A DNA stretch of 64,000 nucleotides from Hydrangea macrophylla (taxonomy: Eukaryota; Streptophyta; Magnoliopsida; Cornales; Hydrangeaceae): contig CM066982.1 of the NCBI GenBank assembly GCA_033977485.1, forward strand, positions 32,900,218 to 32,964,217, given 5' to 3'. The notes beneath the pieces were generated by a model. That model saw only the letters and a program-made list of their open reading frames with translations, did not search any database and was not told the DNA's origin. A program made the translations under genes and the position numbers. Each line of letters begins with the position of its first letter. The first letter of the stretch is position 1. Below are positions 55,241 through 64,000 of this stretch, piece after piece.

Positions 55241-55905
55241 CCATCTAATTCTTGAGAACATTCTATGCAGTATCCCTAGACTTTCAGCTTTACAGATTCA
55301 TTATCAAACTGTCCCCAAATGCTCAGTTTGTCAAAACAGTCTCTGAACTTAAGGCCTTAAGGCAATTGTTTTCAATATCTTTTGCAAACCACTTTCAATG
55401 CTAACACCATTGTAGGTGCGAGTCTTAACTATTGTTTTAAACCGCTTTCATGTGTTTCAAATTAACAGTGATGATATAGTCCCGGTCATGAAAGGACTAT
55501 GGATTCTTTATTCTAAGAGAAATACAGAATACTGTAGAAAATGTGCTCCATTGAGCTTCAATGTAATTGCATGGTAGATGGCTAGGTCGCGGTGGATTCA
55601 TGTAATCCCAACATTCCCTTTTATTAAGAAAAAAACACATTTTAAAACATCGCTTTAGTTAATTAGTTAATCATTAGTTTAATTTACCTTAGTTGCTTTA
55701 ATTTTAGTAGTTACTTCGTGGAACTTCGTGTTCTACAACTTTTCATATATTGATTTTTATTTTCCTTTTAGAGTTTAATCTAAGTTTTTAGTTTATCACC
55801 TTCCCTGTGGGATCGACTTGGTCTTAACCAGATTACTACTTGCACGATTACCTATACTTGGGTATAGCACATAAGCACACACATTTTTAACCGTGTCAAG
55901 TTTTT

Positions 55906-55923
55906 TGGCGCCGTTGCCGGGGA
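55906..55923 (+). promoter_or_regulatory. Primer binding site, tRNA-Asp type
   Basis: TGGCGCCGTTGCCGGGGA is complementary to the 3' end of plant tRNA-Asp (GUC), the primer typical of Athila elements. It is perfectly preserved. Confidence 0.92.
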
Positions 55924-56033
55924 AAGCGACAAGCTAACTCTTAGATTACCTCACTCTATCTTTACCTCTTTCTACTTTTTTGTTCTTTTGTCTCTTATTC
56001 TTTAGATTAGAACTACTTAGGATCTTTCCTTTT

Positions 56034-57920
56034 ATGTCCGATAATTCCATCGAAGGAATCTACGAAAATCCATTCTACTTAGCCGATTCCTCTGATTCTA
56101 TTAATCCTGTAGCCACACCTACCAATTCAATGGTTGACAATCAAAGTGAAAACGGTGAGAATGTGGTTGTACCAATTGATGATTCACTCCGTCCTTTGTG
56201 CGATCTCATGACACCCGAACACGCACCTACACCTTCTTGTATTCTCATTCCACCTCATACTGGCAAATTTCAATTTCACAATGGAATGATTCAACTCCTT
56301 TCAACCTTCTATGGAATGGATAGCGAGAAGGCATATCTACACGTCAAGGACTTCGAGGATGTTTGTAAAACATTCTCACAAAATTGCCCTATAGATGTAA
56401 CACGTCTAATGCTATTTCCTTTCACTTTGAAGGATAAAGCAAAAGCGTGGCTACTCACCTTGAAGCCAAATTCAATTTATACCTGGCATGCGATGAACAC
56501 TGCGTTCTTAAAGAAATTCTTTCCACCGCGCATGACCACTGAGCTTAAACGACAAATTAACTCTTATAAACAAAAGAGCAATGAAACCTTCACTCAAACT
56601 TGGGAGCGTTTCAAGGATTTGCTCCTCTCATGTCCACATCACGGGTATGAGAAATGGCGAACCATAAGCTGCTTTTATGAAGGGTAAAATGGTGAAACTA
56701 AAAAGTTGGTCAAAACCATGAGTTCAGGGCCATTTCTTGGCAAAAACATGGAAGAAGTAGAAGCTCACTTCGAGTGGCTAGCTGAACATGCCCACGAATG
56801 GTCCAATTCGGAATATGTCCCATGCTCACAGATATCCTGTGTAGAGGAAAAGAGTCTATACCAATTAAAAAGTGAGGATCATCTAATGAGTAAATATGAA
56901 GAACTAGTTAAGAAGGTAGAAGAGTTGGCAATGAAAGGGGAGAGTTCTAGGCAGGTTTTACCTAAAGAACCATGCGGCACATGCAACATGTTGGGACATA
57001 CCAATCAATATTGTCCCAATGTGTCGTACTTTCAAGAACAAGCCCCCATGGAAATGAATGCCATGCAAGGATATAGGGGGGCGGGGAATTCCTAGAATAA
57101 TAACAACGTTCAGAATAACAATCGATGGAATCACCCCGGGTTTGATTGGAAAAATGATGCTGGGACCCAAAACCAATATCAGCAACAATAGCCCTACAAT
57201 AACAACAATCACTATCAAGGGCAATATAATAGGTAGTCCCAGCCATTCAATCAAAATAGATTAAATAACTATAACCATGCTCAACCCTCTAATAATCAGC
57301 AATCAAATGTCTACGTGCCAACGCACAAAAAGGTGCAAGAGGAAGATCTAATCTCTAATGCAAATTTAACACAACAATTAATTCAAATGATGAGCAAAAT
57401 GTCCGCAACATTAGAGAGAATGGATGCACGACAAGAGGGGTTAAGTGGAACGTTTCCTGCTCAACCACTTCAAAACCCTAAGGGATACAACAATGGTCCC
57501 ACTAATCACGAATAAGTAAAAGCCGTAACGACTCTGAGAAGCGGCAAGATTATAGGGTGCAATTTACCCTTCTCTACCCCTGAAGAGTATAAAGAGGATG
57601 AAGTGGTAAATAAAATCAAACCATCCACTCAAGAAGAGGAGTTGTCCACTGATGACAAACCATTAGAATCAAATGATGACACTCCTAAAGAAGTAGAAGA
57701 AGTTGAGAGAAGGCCCGGAAAGGAGCCTGTCAGTGAGGAATTACCTAAATGCCCTTTCCCTGCGCCTTACCCTCAAAGGCTTAAGAAACCTAAAAATGAG
57801 GCAAAGAATCAGGAGTTTTTGGAGATATTTAAACAAGTCAAAATCAATCTCCCACTCCTTGATGCAATCAAACAAGTGCCGGCCTATGCTAAGTACCTTA
57901 AAGACTTGTGCACGGTCTAA
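56034..57920 (+). pseudogene. Athila-like gag
   Basis: Start chosen at MSDNSIEGIYENP (56,034), the second Met of an open frame to 56,687. Capsid words typical of Athila gag are present: FQFHNGMIQLLSTFYGMDSE, LMLFPFTLKDKAKAWLLTL and FLKKFFPPRMTTELKRQIN. A frameshift near 56,685 leads into the next block, LVKTMSSGPF to the zinc knuckle CGTCNMLGHTNQYC (C-X2-C-X4-H-X4-C) at about 56,974. Asn/Gln-rich sequence follows, then LTQQLIQMMSKMS, VTTLRSGK and a Glu-rich stretch ending YAKYLKDLCT. At least four stops (about 57,094, 57,189, 57,233 and 57,515) fall where Gln is expected. It binds and packages element RNA when intact. Confidence 0.9.
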
Positions 57921-57986
57921 AGGAGGTAAAGTGTAAAGAAACATGCCTATGTCGCTTGTCAAGCAAGCGCAATCATCCAAAATGAA

Positions 57987-60900
57987 TTGCCTCCAAAACT
58001 CAAAGACCCTGGTAGCCCAACTGTCTCTTGCCGAATTAGGAATCAAAGGATAGACAACGCACTCCTTGATTTAGAAGCAAGCGTAAACCTGTTGCCATAC
58101 TCAGTTTATAAACAATTAGGGTTGGGTGAACTCAAACCTACCCGAGTTGCGTTACAACTGACAGACAGGTCAGTCAAACACCCTAGAGGAATACTGGAGG
58201 ACGTTCTGGTGCTGATAGATTCATTTGTCTTCCCGGTCGATTTTGTGATTTTGGACACTGAACCTGTGTCTAATCCATGTTCACAAATCCCGGTGATATT
58301 TGGACGTCCATTCCTCAACACCATAGATGCCACAATCAAAATAAGAAGTGGTATTATGACCATCGTATTCAGGAACATGACCCTAAATGTCAAGATTTTT
58401 TCAAATCCCCGACCTGAAGAATACGAGGATGAGGAAGAAATCAATTATATTGAAATGGTCATTGAAGACGAGACTGATTTTGTAGATTACAAAGATCCCT
58501 TGGAGGTAGTTGTGTCACAATTTGATGCGATCTATCAACCTAATGATTCTACCCCATTGGATGCTGCTTTAAATCACACTTGCCTCATGATGGAGACGAA
58601 AGAGGAGGACAGAGCTGAATGTATGTGGGTAACACCATATGAACCACTACCTCAAAAAAAAAAAAAACTGGTCATGCCTTCCAATTTTCAGTTTCCCGAT
58701 CTAGAGTTGAAGGAGCTTCCAATAGAGCTCAAATACGCCTTCCTAAGGACTGAAAAGACTTACTCTGTCATAATTTCATCTACATTAAATCCTGAACAAG
58801 AGGGTAAGTTAATCCAACTGTTAAAACAACATAAGGGAGCATTATGGACGATTGCCGACCTCAAAGGCATAAGCCCATCCGTGTGCACTAATAAAATATA
58901 CTTGGAGGAAAACGCTAAGCCTTCACGACAAATGCAAAGGCGTTTGAATCCCAACATACAAGAGGTAGTTAAAAAGGAAGTATTAAAACTACTTGATGTT
59001 GGGATTATATATCCTATTTTTGATAGCCCTTGGGTTAGTCCAACCCAAGTGGTGCCCAAAAGGCAGGGATAACAGTAATCCCAAACAAAGATGGCGAATT
59101 GGTACCAACACGCGTCCCCACCGGATGGTAGATGTGTATTGATTATCAAAAATTGAATACTGTGACCCGAAAAGACCACTTTCCATTGCTATTTATGGAT
59201 CAAATGCTAGAGTGAGTGGCAGTTCATAAATAGTATTGCTTCTTGGACGGATATAGTGGCTATAATCAAATCAAAATTGCTCTTGAAGATCAGGAGAAAA
59301 CGACCTTCACTTGTCCGTTCGGTACATTTGCCTATCGTCGTATGCCCTTCGGCTTATGCAACGCTCCGGCTACCTTTCAGCGATGCATGTTGAGTACATT
59401 CAGTGACTTGGTCAAACAAATACTCGAGGTGTTCATGGATGCTTTTCAGTGTTTGGCCATAGTTTTGATAACTGCCTGGAAAACCTCAAAAAAGTGTTAG
59501 CAAAATGCGAGGAAAAACACCTAGTATTAAACTGGGAAAAGTGTCACTTCATGGTGACTAAGGGAATTGTCCTCGGCCACATTATTTTTGATAAAGGTAT
59601 CCAAGTTGATAAAGCGAAAATTGATATAATCTCGAACCTACATATCCCCTGTACTGTTAAAGACATCCGTTCTTTTCTGGGACACGCGGGATTTTATCGT
59701 CGCTTTATCCAAAATTTTAACGCAATTTCACGATCACTTTGTCAACTCTTAGTCAAAGACACACCTTTTGAGTGGTCAGATAACTGTCAAACATCTTTTG
59801 ACGCACTAAAGGAACACCTTACCTCCGCATAGATAATACAGGCACCCGATTGGAGTTTGCCATTTGAACTGATGTGCGATGCTAGTGACTATGCCATTGG
59901 GGCAGTCCTAGGACAGAGGAAGGATAATAAGCCCCATGTTATTTACTATGCTAGCCGAACACTCAACGAAGCTCAAATGAACTATACGACTACCGAAAAA
60001 GAGCTACTGGCAATAGTCTTCGCTCTAGATAAATTCAGGTCATATTTGATAGGGTCCCCAATTGTTTGTTTTACAGACCACTCAGCCCTCAAGTACTTGC
60101 TATCTAAGAAAGACGCAAAGCAAAGGCTTATCCGTTGGATACTCCTACTCCAAGAATTTGATATCACAATCAAGGATAAAAAAGGAGTAGAGAATGTGGT
60201 CGCCGACCATTTGTCTCGGTTGACATTTACTGACAACATTGAACCCATACCAATAAAATATGAATTCCCAGATGAGCAACTGATGACTATTTCTAGTTTG
60301 TCTTGGTATACGGATATAGTAAATTATCTTGTTACGGGAGAGACCCCAAGTCATTGGTCGAATTAAGACAAGAAACGGCTCCTTTTGTTCGCACGTCATT
60401 TCTTTTTTGATGACCCATACTTATTCAAGTATTGTGCTGATCAGGTCATCAGACGTTGCGTCCCGAACGAGGACATAACTGTAATTTTAGCCTCTTGTCA
60501 TTCTGAAGCCTGCGGAGTCCATTTCGCTTCGCAAAAGGCCGCACAAAAAGTACTACATAGCGAATTCTATTGGCCCACCTTGTTTAAGGATGCCTACTCT
60601 TTTTGCAAATTGTACCAACGCTATCAACAGCTAGGTACAATTTCAAAAAGGAATTCTATGCCCTTAACTCCCATCATCACAATTGAAATATTCGATTGTT
60701 GGGGCATAGACTTCATGGGCCCGTTTCCAAAATCAAATAACTGTGAATACATATTCCTAGCTGTAGAGTATGTATCAAAATAGGTAGAAGCGATACCGAC
60801 GAGACGCAATGACCACAAAACAGTAATGTCCTTACTTAAGGAAAATATTCTATCGCGTTTCAGAACCCCGAAAGCATTAATAAGTGACCAAGTCAAGCAT

Positions 60901-61480
60901 TTTTGCAACAGGCCTTTGGAGTCACTTCTCAAGAAATATAGGGTAAACCACAAGATCGCTCTAGCCTACCACCCTCAAACTAATGGGCAGGCAGAGTTGG
61001 ATAACCGTGAAATCAAACATATACTAGAAAAGACGATTAGTTTCAACAAAAAAGACTGGGCATATAAGCTAGCAGAAGCTCTATGGGCGTACCGCACCGC
61101 TTATAAGACAAACTTGGGGATGTCCCCATACAGGTTAGTGTACAGCAAGGCATGTCACCTTCCTGTCGAAATCGAGCACAAAGCATATTGGGCGACACGC
61201 TCATTGAATTTTGACATTAAAGAGGGAGGTCACCTTCGGAAACTCCAGTTGGCTGAACTAGAAGAAATACGCCGAGATGCATACGACAATGCTAAACTAC
61301 ACAAGGAAAGGTTGAAGGCTCGTCACGATAGAACAATTTTTCAAAAATTATTCGAGCCAGGGCAGAAAGTCTTATTGTACGATTCTCGCCTCCACCTTTT
61401 CCAGGTAAGCTACGATCCCGGTGGACAGGTCCATTCCTTATCAAATATGTTTTTCCATATGGGGCCATTGTGCTCGTAAA
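57987..61480 (+). pseudogene. Athila-like pol (protease, RT, RNase H, integrase)
   Basis: Frame 57,987-59,072 (361 residues) holds protease and the RT start. The protease core reads ALLDLEASVNLLP, so the Gly of the Athila DLGA motif is Glu (codon 58,074-58,076). RT continues with WVSPTQVVPK, DGYSGYNQIKIA and RMPFGLCNAPATFQRCM. A one-base deletion at about 59,441 removes the second Asp of the catalytic loop (VFMDAF) and shifts the frame. RNase H 59,857-60,366 is well kept (LMCDASDYAIGAVLG, KELLAIVFALDKFRSYL, CFTDHSALKYL). Integrase 60,385-61,480 keeps [20 protein letters not shown] and [12 protein letters not shown], so all three acidic residues remain; a stop at about 60,781 stands where Trp is expected. 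Confidence 0.93.
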
Positions 61481-61739
61481 TCCCAAGAATGATGATTGTT
61501 TCAAGGTTAACGGTCAAAGGTTAAAATCGTTCTTAGAGAACTTATCACCAGAAGCTGAGCACATCGAGCTAGATGAGCCCAGCTATCCTTCTGCCTAAAA
61601 CACCAAAGCATGTTCACATTTTTGTTGTTTTATTCTTCCTTTTACTGCACTGTGTTTATTTCTTTTATTTTTATTTTTTTTAGTGTGACTTCGCTTCTAA
61701 TTTGCTATCATCTATCTCTTCTCTGTAGGCTGTCAAAAT

Positions 61740-62162
61740 ATGAGGGATGATGACGTCCATTCGATCGGGTCATGGGCTGACTTCGAATATCCTAATCCTC
61801 AATGGACTACCGAGAAGATTGCATTCTGTCTCTCTCCTTATCAAGGGCCCAGAGCAGACGATGTCATTGACTTAACCCATGGGTACATCCCTTACGATCC
61901 TGCACTTCTCCAAATTAATCCCTTCGAGCATATGGACTTTTCTGAAGAGGAAGGTGAACTCGAGGGGTATTTTGTTAGGGAAGTCGATGATGCCCTCTTG
62001 GCACAATGGGAGAATGATTCAATGTGGGAACCATGGGAAAAAGAAGATTTACAGGATGTGGTGCCTGAACGCCATAATGTTGTCTTCACTTATGTTGATG
62101 ACTTCTTTGTCATCAAATTGGTTCCATACATTTATGTGCACCTGAGCTATTTGTTATTCTGA
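61740..62162 (+). CDS. Unknown acidic ORF after Athila-like pol
   Basis: Uninterrupted 140-residue frame starting MRDDDVHSIGSWADFEYP, with FSEEEGELEGYF and MWEPWEKEDL; strongly acidic and Trp-rich, with a hydrophobic end (LVPYIYVHLSYLLF). An acceptor-like TTCTCTGTAG lies at 61,719-61,728, just upstream, so it may be expressed from a spliced RNA. It lies between pol and the env-position ORF of an element in which pol is full of lesions, yet this frame has none. No family is recognised. It could be an element accessory gene, a captured host fragment or a chance ORF. Confidence 0.4.
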   Translation: MRDDDVHSIGSWADFEYPNPQWTTEKIAFCLSPYQGPRADDVIDLTHGYIPYDPALLQINPFEHMDFSEEEGELEGYFVREVDDALLAQWENDSMWEPWEKEDLQDVVPERHNVVFTYVDDFFVIKLVPYIYVHLSYLLF

Positions 62163-62348
62163 CTTCAATGCCCCCTACCTGCTAGTGCACATGGTTATAT
62201 CATGCCTATAGTGAGGTTAGCTCTTTGTCACATTTCTTTTTCTTCTCATCTTTTTGCATTTATTCCTTTCTATTGGTTTTTTTCTTTTGCTTTACCTAAT
62301 TTCTTCTTTTTTGGTGTTCTTTTGTTTTCCTTTGTCAGGTCCTTCACT

Positions 62349-62663
62349 ATGAATCATATGTTACCACCATTGTTCCTTCCGCACCAGCTGTTCCATGGAT
62401 TTGGACCATACATAGTGCCCCCAGGTACTCCGCTGCAAGAGGAAGGTCAGTTGAGAAATTACACTCCGATATCTTTGTCTCCATCCGGCTCACCTCTTGC
62501 CTGTGCAATCAATCCCTTGGAGAGTTCAGACTTGCTCAATGATGTCCTGGCTGCTTTTCGACTATTCTGGGAAAGGGAATCATCAAGTTTAGACTCCACA
62601 TTTGAAGATTTGGCGGAAAAAGAAGAAATGGTGGAAGAAGAAATTTTCATGCTTGAAGAGTAG
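62349..62663 (+). CDS. Second unknown acidic ORF after Athila-like pol
   Basis: 104 residues from MNHMLPPLFLPHQLFHGFGP; the frame is also open upstream to 62,202. The middle reads LACAINPLESSDLLNDVLAA and the C-terminus is a Glu-rich helix with coiled-coil character (EDLAEKEEMVEEEIFMLEE). A polypyrimidine tract and TTTGTCAG acceptor-like site end at about 62,338, eleven bases before the ATG. No family is recognised. Like its neighbour it is intact, and the similar layout (pyrimidine tract, AG, ATG) suggests the two are exons or alternative spliced ORFs of one transcript. Confidence 0.35.
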   Translation: MNHMLPPLFLPHQLFHGFGPYIVPPGTPLQEEGQLRNYTPISLSPSGSPLACAINPLESSDLLNDVLAAFRLFWERESSSLDSTFEDLAEKEEMVEEEIFMLEE

Positions 62664-62998
62664 TGCCTCACTTCAATTGTTTTCTGTCATTTGGGTTTTC
62701 TTTTATCAATTGGAGTGTAATCCTAGACAACGTTTTATTAGTTTTAGTTTATTTGCGTAGTTTTTTATTTATTATTAATAAGGTCTTAGGTACCATTGTG
62801 GGAGCAACAATGTTGCAATATGAAAGCTATTATAAAGTTTTATTTATATATATTTGCAATTTTCTATTTATCACGATGACTTGTGGCTTACATGTCCTGT
62901 CAATGAACTGTTCTATCATTTTCCTGTATATCCCGACCAATGTTGGTTAGATGGGGGTGTACAATTTCTCCATTCAGTGATATTGTAGAATTTCCAGG
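62664..62998. other. Spacer, no gene seen
   Basis: AT-rich, non-coding between the second acidic ORF and the palindrome cluster. Contains short hydrophobic ORFs of no evident meaning. Confidence 0.45.
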
Positions 62999-63110
62999 TT
63001 CGATCGATCGAACTCACTTCGATCAATCGAAGACGATGCATCCTCAAGCACTTCCACAGGTCTCAATCGATCGAAGGTTCGATCGATCGAACTTCCTAAA
63101 TCGATCGAGA
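62999..63110. repeat. Palindrome cluster upstream of internal TATA
   Basis: Five TTCGATCGATCGAA-type palindromes. The last, AAATCGATCGAGA, ends 5 bp before TATTTAAA. Confidence 0.9.
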
Positions 63111-63114
63111 CTTG

Positions 63115-63122
63115 TATTTAAA
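63115..63122 (+). promoter_or_regulatory. Putative internal promoter (TATTTAAA)
   Basis: TATTTAAA is followed about 30 bp later by a CT-rich region (TTTCATACACC, then CAGTTTCTCTCTCACCC), the layout of a plant core promoter. It lies more than 1.5 kb beyond pol and just before the env-position ORF, so it would give an mRNA separate from the genomic transcript. Motifs are seen; activity is inferred. Confidence 0.5.
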
Positions 63123-63471
63123 CGAGGCGTCTTTCATACACCTTCTCAGTTTCTCTCTCACCCTCATATCCTAGAGCGCTCGGAGACAGAGCAGAAACGT
63201 GGGCGATTTTTTCCCTCCCTTCATCAATTAAGTCATTTGAGGAACTTCGGATCCCTCTGGCCATCATCATCATCACCCTCATCCCCTCTCGGTACGCATT
63301 CCTGAGGTACGACCCGAGACCCCCTTTTTTTTTTCATTTTCTTCAAATTCTTGTGGGGATTCCCCCCCCCCCCCAATTGTTCCTAAGATCGATTAGTATT
63401 AGTTTTAGTTATCTATTTCTTGTTTTCTTTCCATTTCCATTCTCGTTTCTTGTCGATGCTGTTTCGCTATG

Positions 63472-63594
63472 TTCAATCGATTGAACTGGGCTTGAGCGAT
63501 CGAACCCAGTCCCTTTTCAATCGATCAAACTAGGCTCGAGCGATCGAACCTTGTACCTTCTCAATCGATCGAACATTCTTCAATCGATCGAACA
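63472..63594. repeat. Palindrome cluster downstream of internal TATA
   Basis: TTCAATCGATTGAA, TTGAGCGATCGAAC, TTCAATCGATCAAA, CTCGAGCGATCGAA, CTCAATCGATCGAA and TTCAATCGATCGAA in about 120 bp, inside a proposed intron. Confidence 0.9.
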
Positions 63595-63674
63595 GAAGCA
63601 GTAGCAGTTTCTTTTCCTTTCTTCCCTGTTTTGATTTATTTTCTTGTTTTTCTTCCATTTCAGGTCTTTTGCAG

Positions 63675-64000
63675 TGAACCCTATCACAGGGTATCACAAG
63701 GCAAAGCCTCTAGATCTCACTATTCCAGACTCGATACCTGATCACGGGTTTAGCAATGCTGAAGAATGCGTATGGTTCAATCGCTACTTTGACACACGTA
63801 AGGTTATGTTGGAGCGACCACTAGAGTCCGTGTGGCTATCAGCTCCGTGGTTCCTGGCACGGCTCAGAGACATGCCTCTCTGGTATGACATGTTGATCCA
63901 GACCAAAAAGATTAACATCAACTGGGTTCGTGAAGCCTGCTCTTCCATGATCAAGGATCCCGCAGCCCCGTTCACATACCGATCCTTCTTTCACGGGCAC
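63675..64000 (+). CDS. Env-position ORF of Athila-like element, partial
   Basis: Open to the window end (108 complete codons shown). Begins NPITGYHKAKPLDLTIPDS and includes CVWFNRYFDTRKVMLERPL, a word pattern like the F-x-x-R-K-V-x-x-E-R-x-L start of the plant-transposon ORF placed after pol in many Athila elements. An acceptor TTTTGCAG ends at 63,674. A donor at 63,292 (CTCG|GTACGC) would join an upstream open frame to it in the same reading frame. Start codon unresolved: no ATG lies between the TATA-like box and the donor, and the first in-frame ATG here is internal. The function of this ORF class is unknown; an envelope role is only an old suggestion. Confidence 0.5.

Larger units (their letters stand above)
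54370..55898 (+). mobile_element. 5' LTR of Athila-like gypsy element
   Basis: The right end is fixed by CCGTGTCA eight bases before the primer binding site. The left end is estimated, because no 3' LTR is in the window for comparison. It contains two palindrome clusters (54,498-54,610 and 55,102-55,240) that flank a TATA-like TTATCAAAA at about 54,616. The ending words GTGGGATCGACT and ATAAGCACACAC are shared with the fragment at the window start. A 102-residue ORF at 54,593 has no domain and is not supported. Confidence 0.65.

Noticed and set aside
58760..59179. 139-residue minus-strand ORF
   Set aside because: Antisense shadow of the Athila-like RT; no domain.
54498..63594. CRISPR-like reading of regularly repeated palindromes
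   Set aside because: Repeats are only 12-14 bp, variable, with spacers of 2-15 bp in a plant retrotransposon; no cas genes.

Overview
The window looks like nuclear DNA of a dicot-type flowering plant: AT-rich intergenic sequence, GT-AG introns, a telo-box promoter, MITEs, a LINE remnant, and layers of nested Ty3/gypsy and Ty1/copia elements. The species cannot be named from the sequence. Only one intact host gene is recognised, the cytosolic 40S ribosomal protein eS25 (RPS25) at 3.57-6.24 kb.

Layout. 0-15 kb is the gene-proximal part. It holds RPS25, flanked by four copies of one short MITE family; a 1.8-kb tract full of a TTTCACACT word that includes a tandem duplication of about 250 bp; a dead LINE-type RNase H fragment; a 1,012-bp foldback element with 463-bp arms and a 9-bp target duplication (TATTTTATT); and one hAT-like element nested inside another, each with an 8-bp duplication. 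15-25.9 kb is a junkyard of chromovirus-type gypsy LTRs and pol remnants on both strands, ending in a gypsy pol fused directly to a 5'-truncated copia pol. 25.9-32.8 kb is an almost full-length minus-strand chromovirus (gag to chromodomain, initiator-Met-type primer site), broken by many stops.

34.1-54.4 kb is a three-level nest. A plus-strand Tat-type gypsy (outer) is split after its second RNase H by a minus-strand Tat element (38,660-52,328; duplication GAACC). That element is split in its integrase by a 2,877-bp solo LTR (43,607-46,483; duplication CACTG). The inner Tat element carries, antisense to its pol, a separate intron-containing gene with its own G-box and TATA box. One of its LTRs has acquired a 283-bp segment that includes a piece of plastid accD. 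From about 54.4 kb to the window end lies an Athila-like element: LTR, tRNA-Asp-type primer site, gag, protease-RT-RNase H-integrase, two unfamiliar acidic ORFs, and a further promoter with an env-like position ORF that runs off the window.

The most unusual signal is a set of short palindromes (TTCGATCGATCGAA, CAATCGATTG and a GACCGGTC variant) in clusters of two to seven copies. They recur in the LTRs of several different gypsy families. In the Athila-like element they bracket both the LTR promoter region and the second, internal promoter. All retrotransposon genes here are broken by stops, frameshifts or lost catalytic residues, so none is expected to be autonomous. No tRNA, rRNA or CRISPR array was seen.
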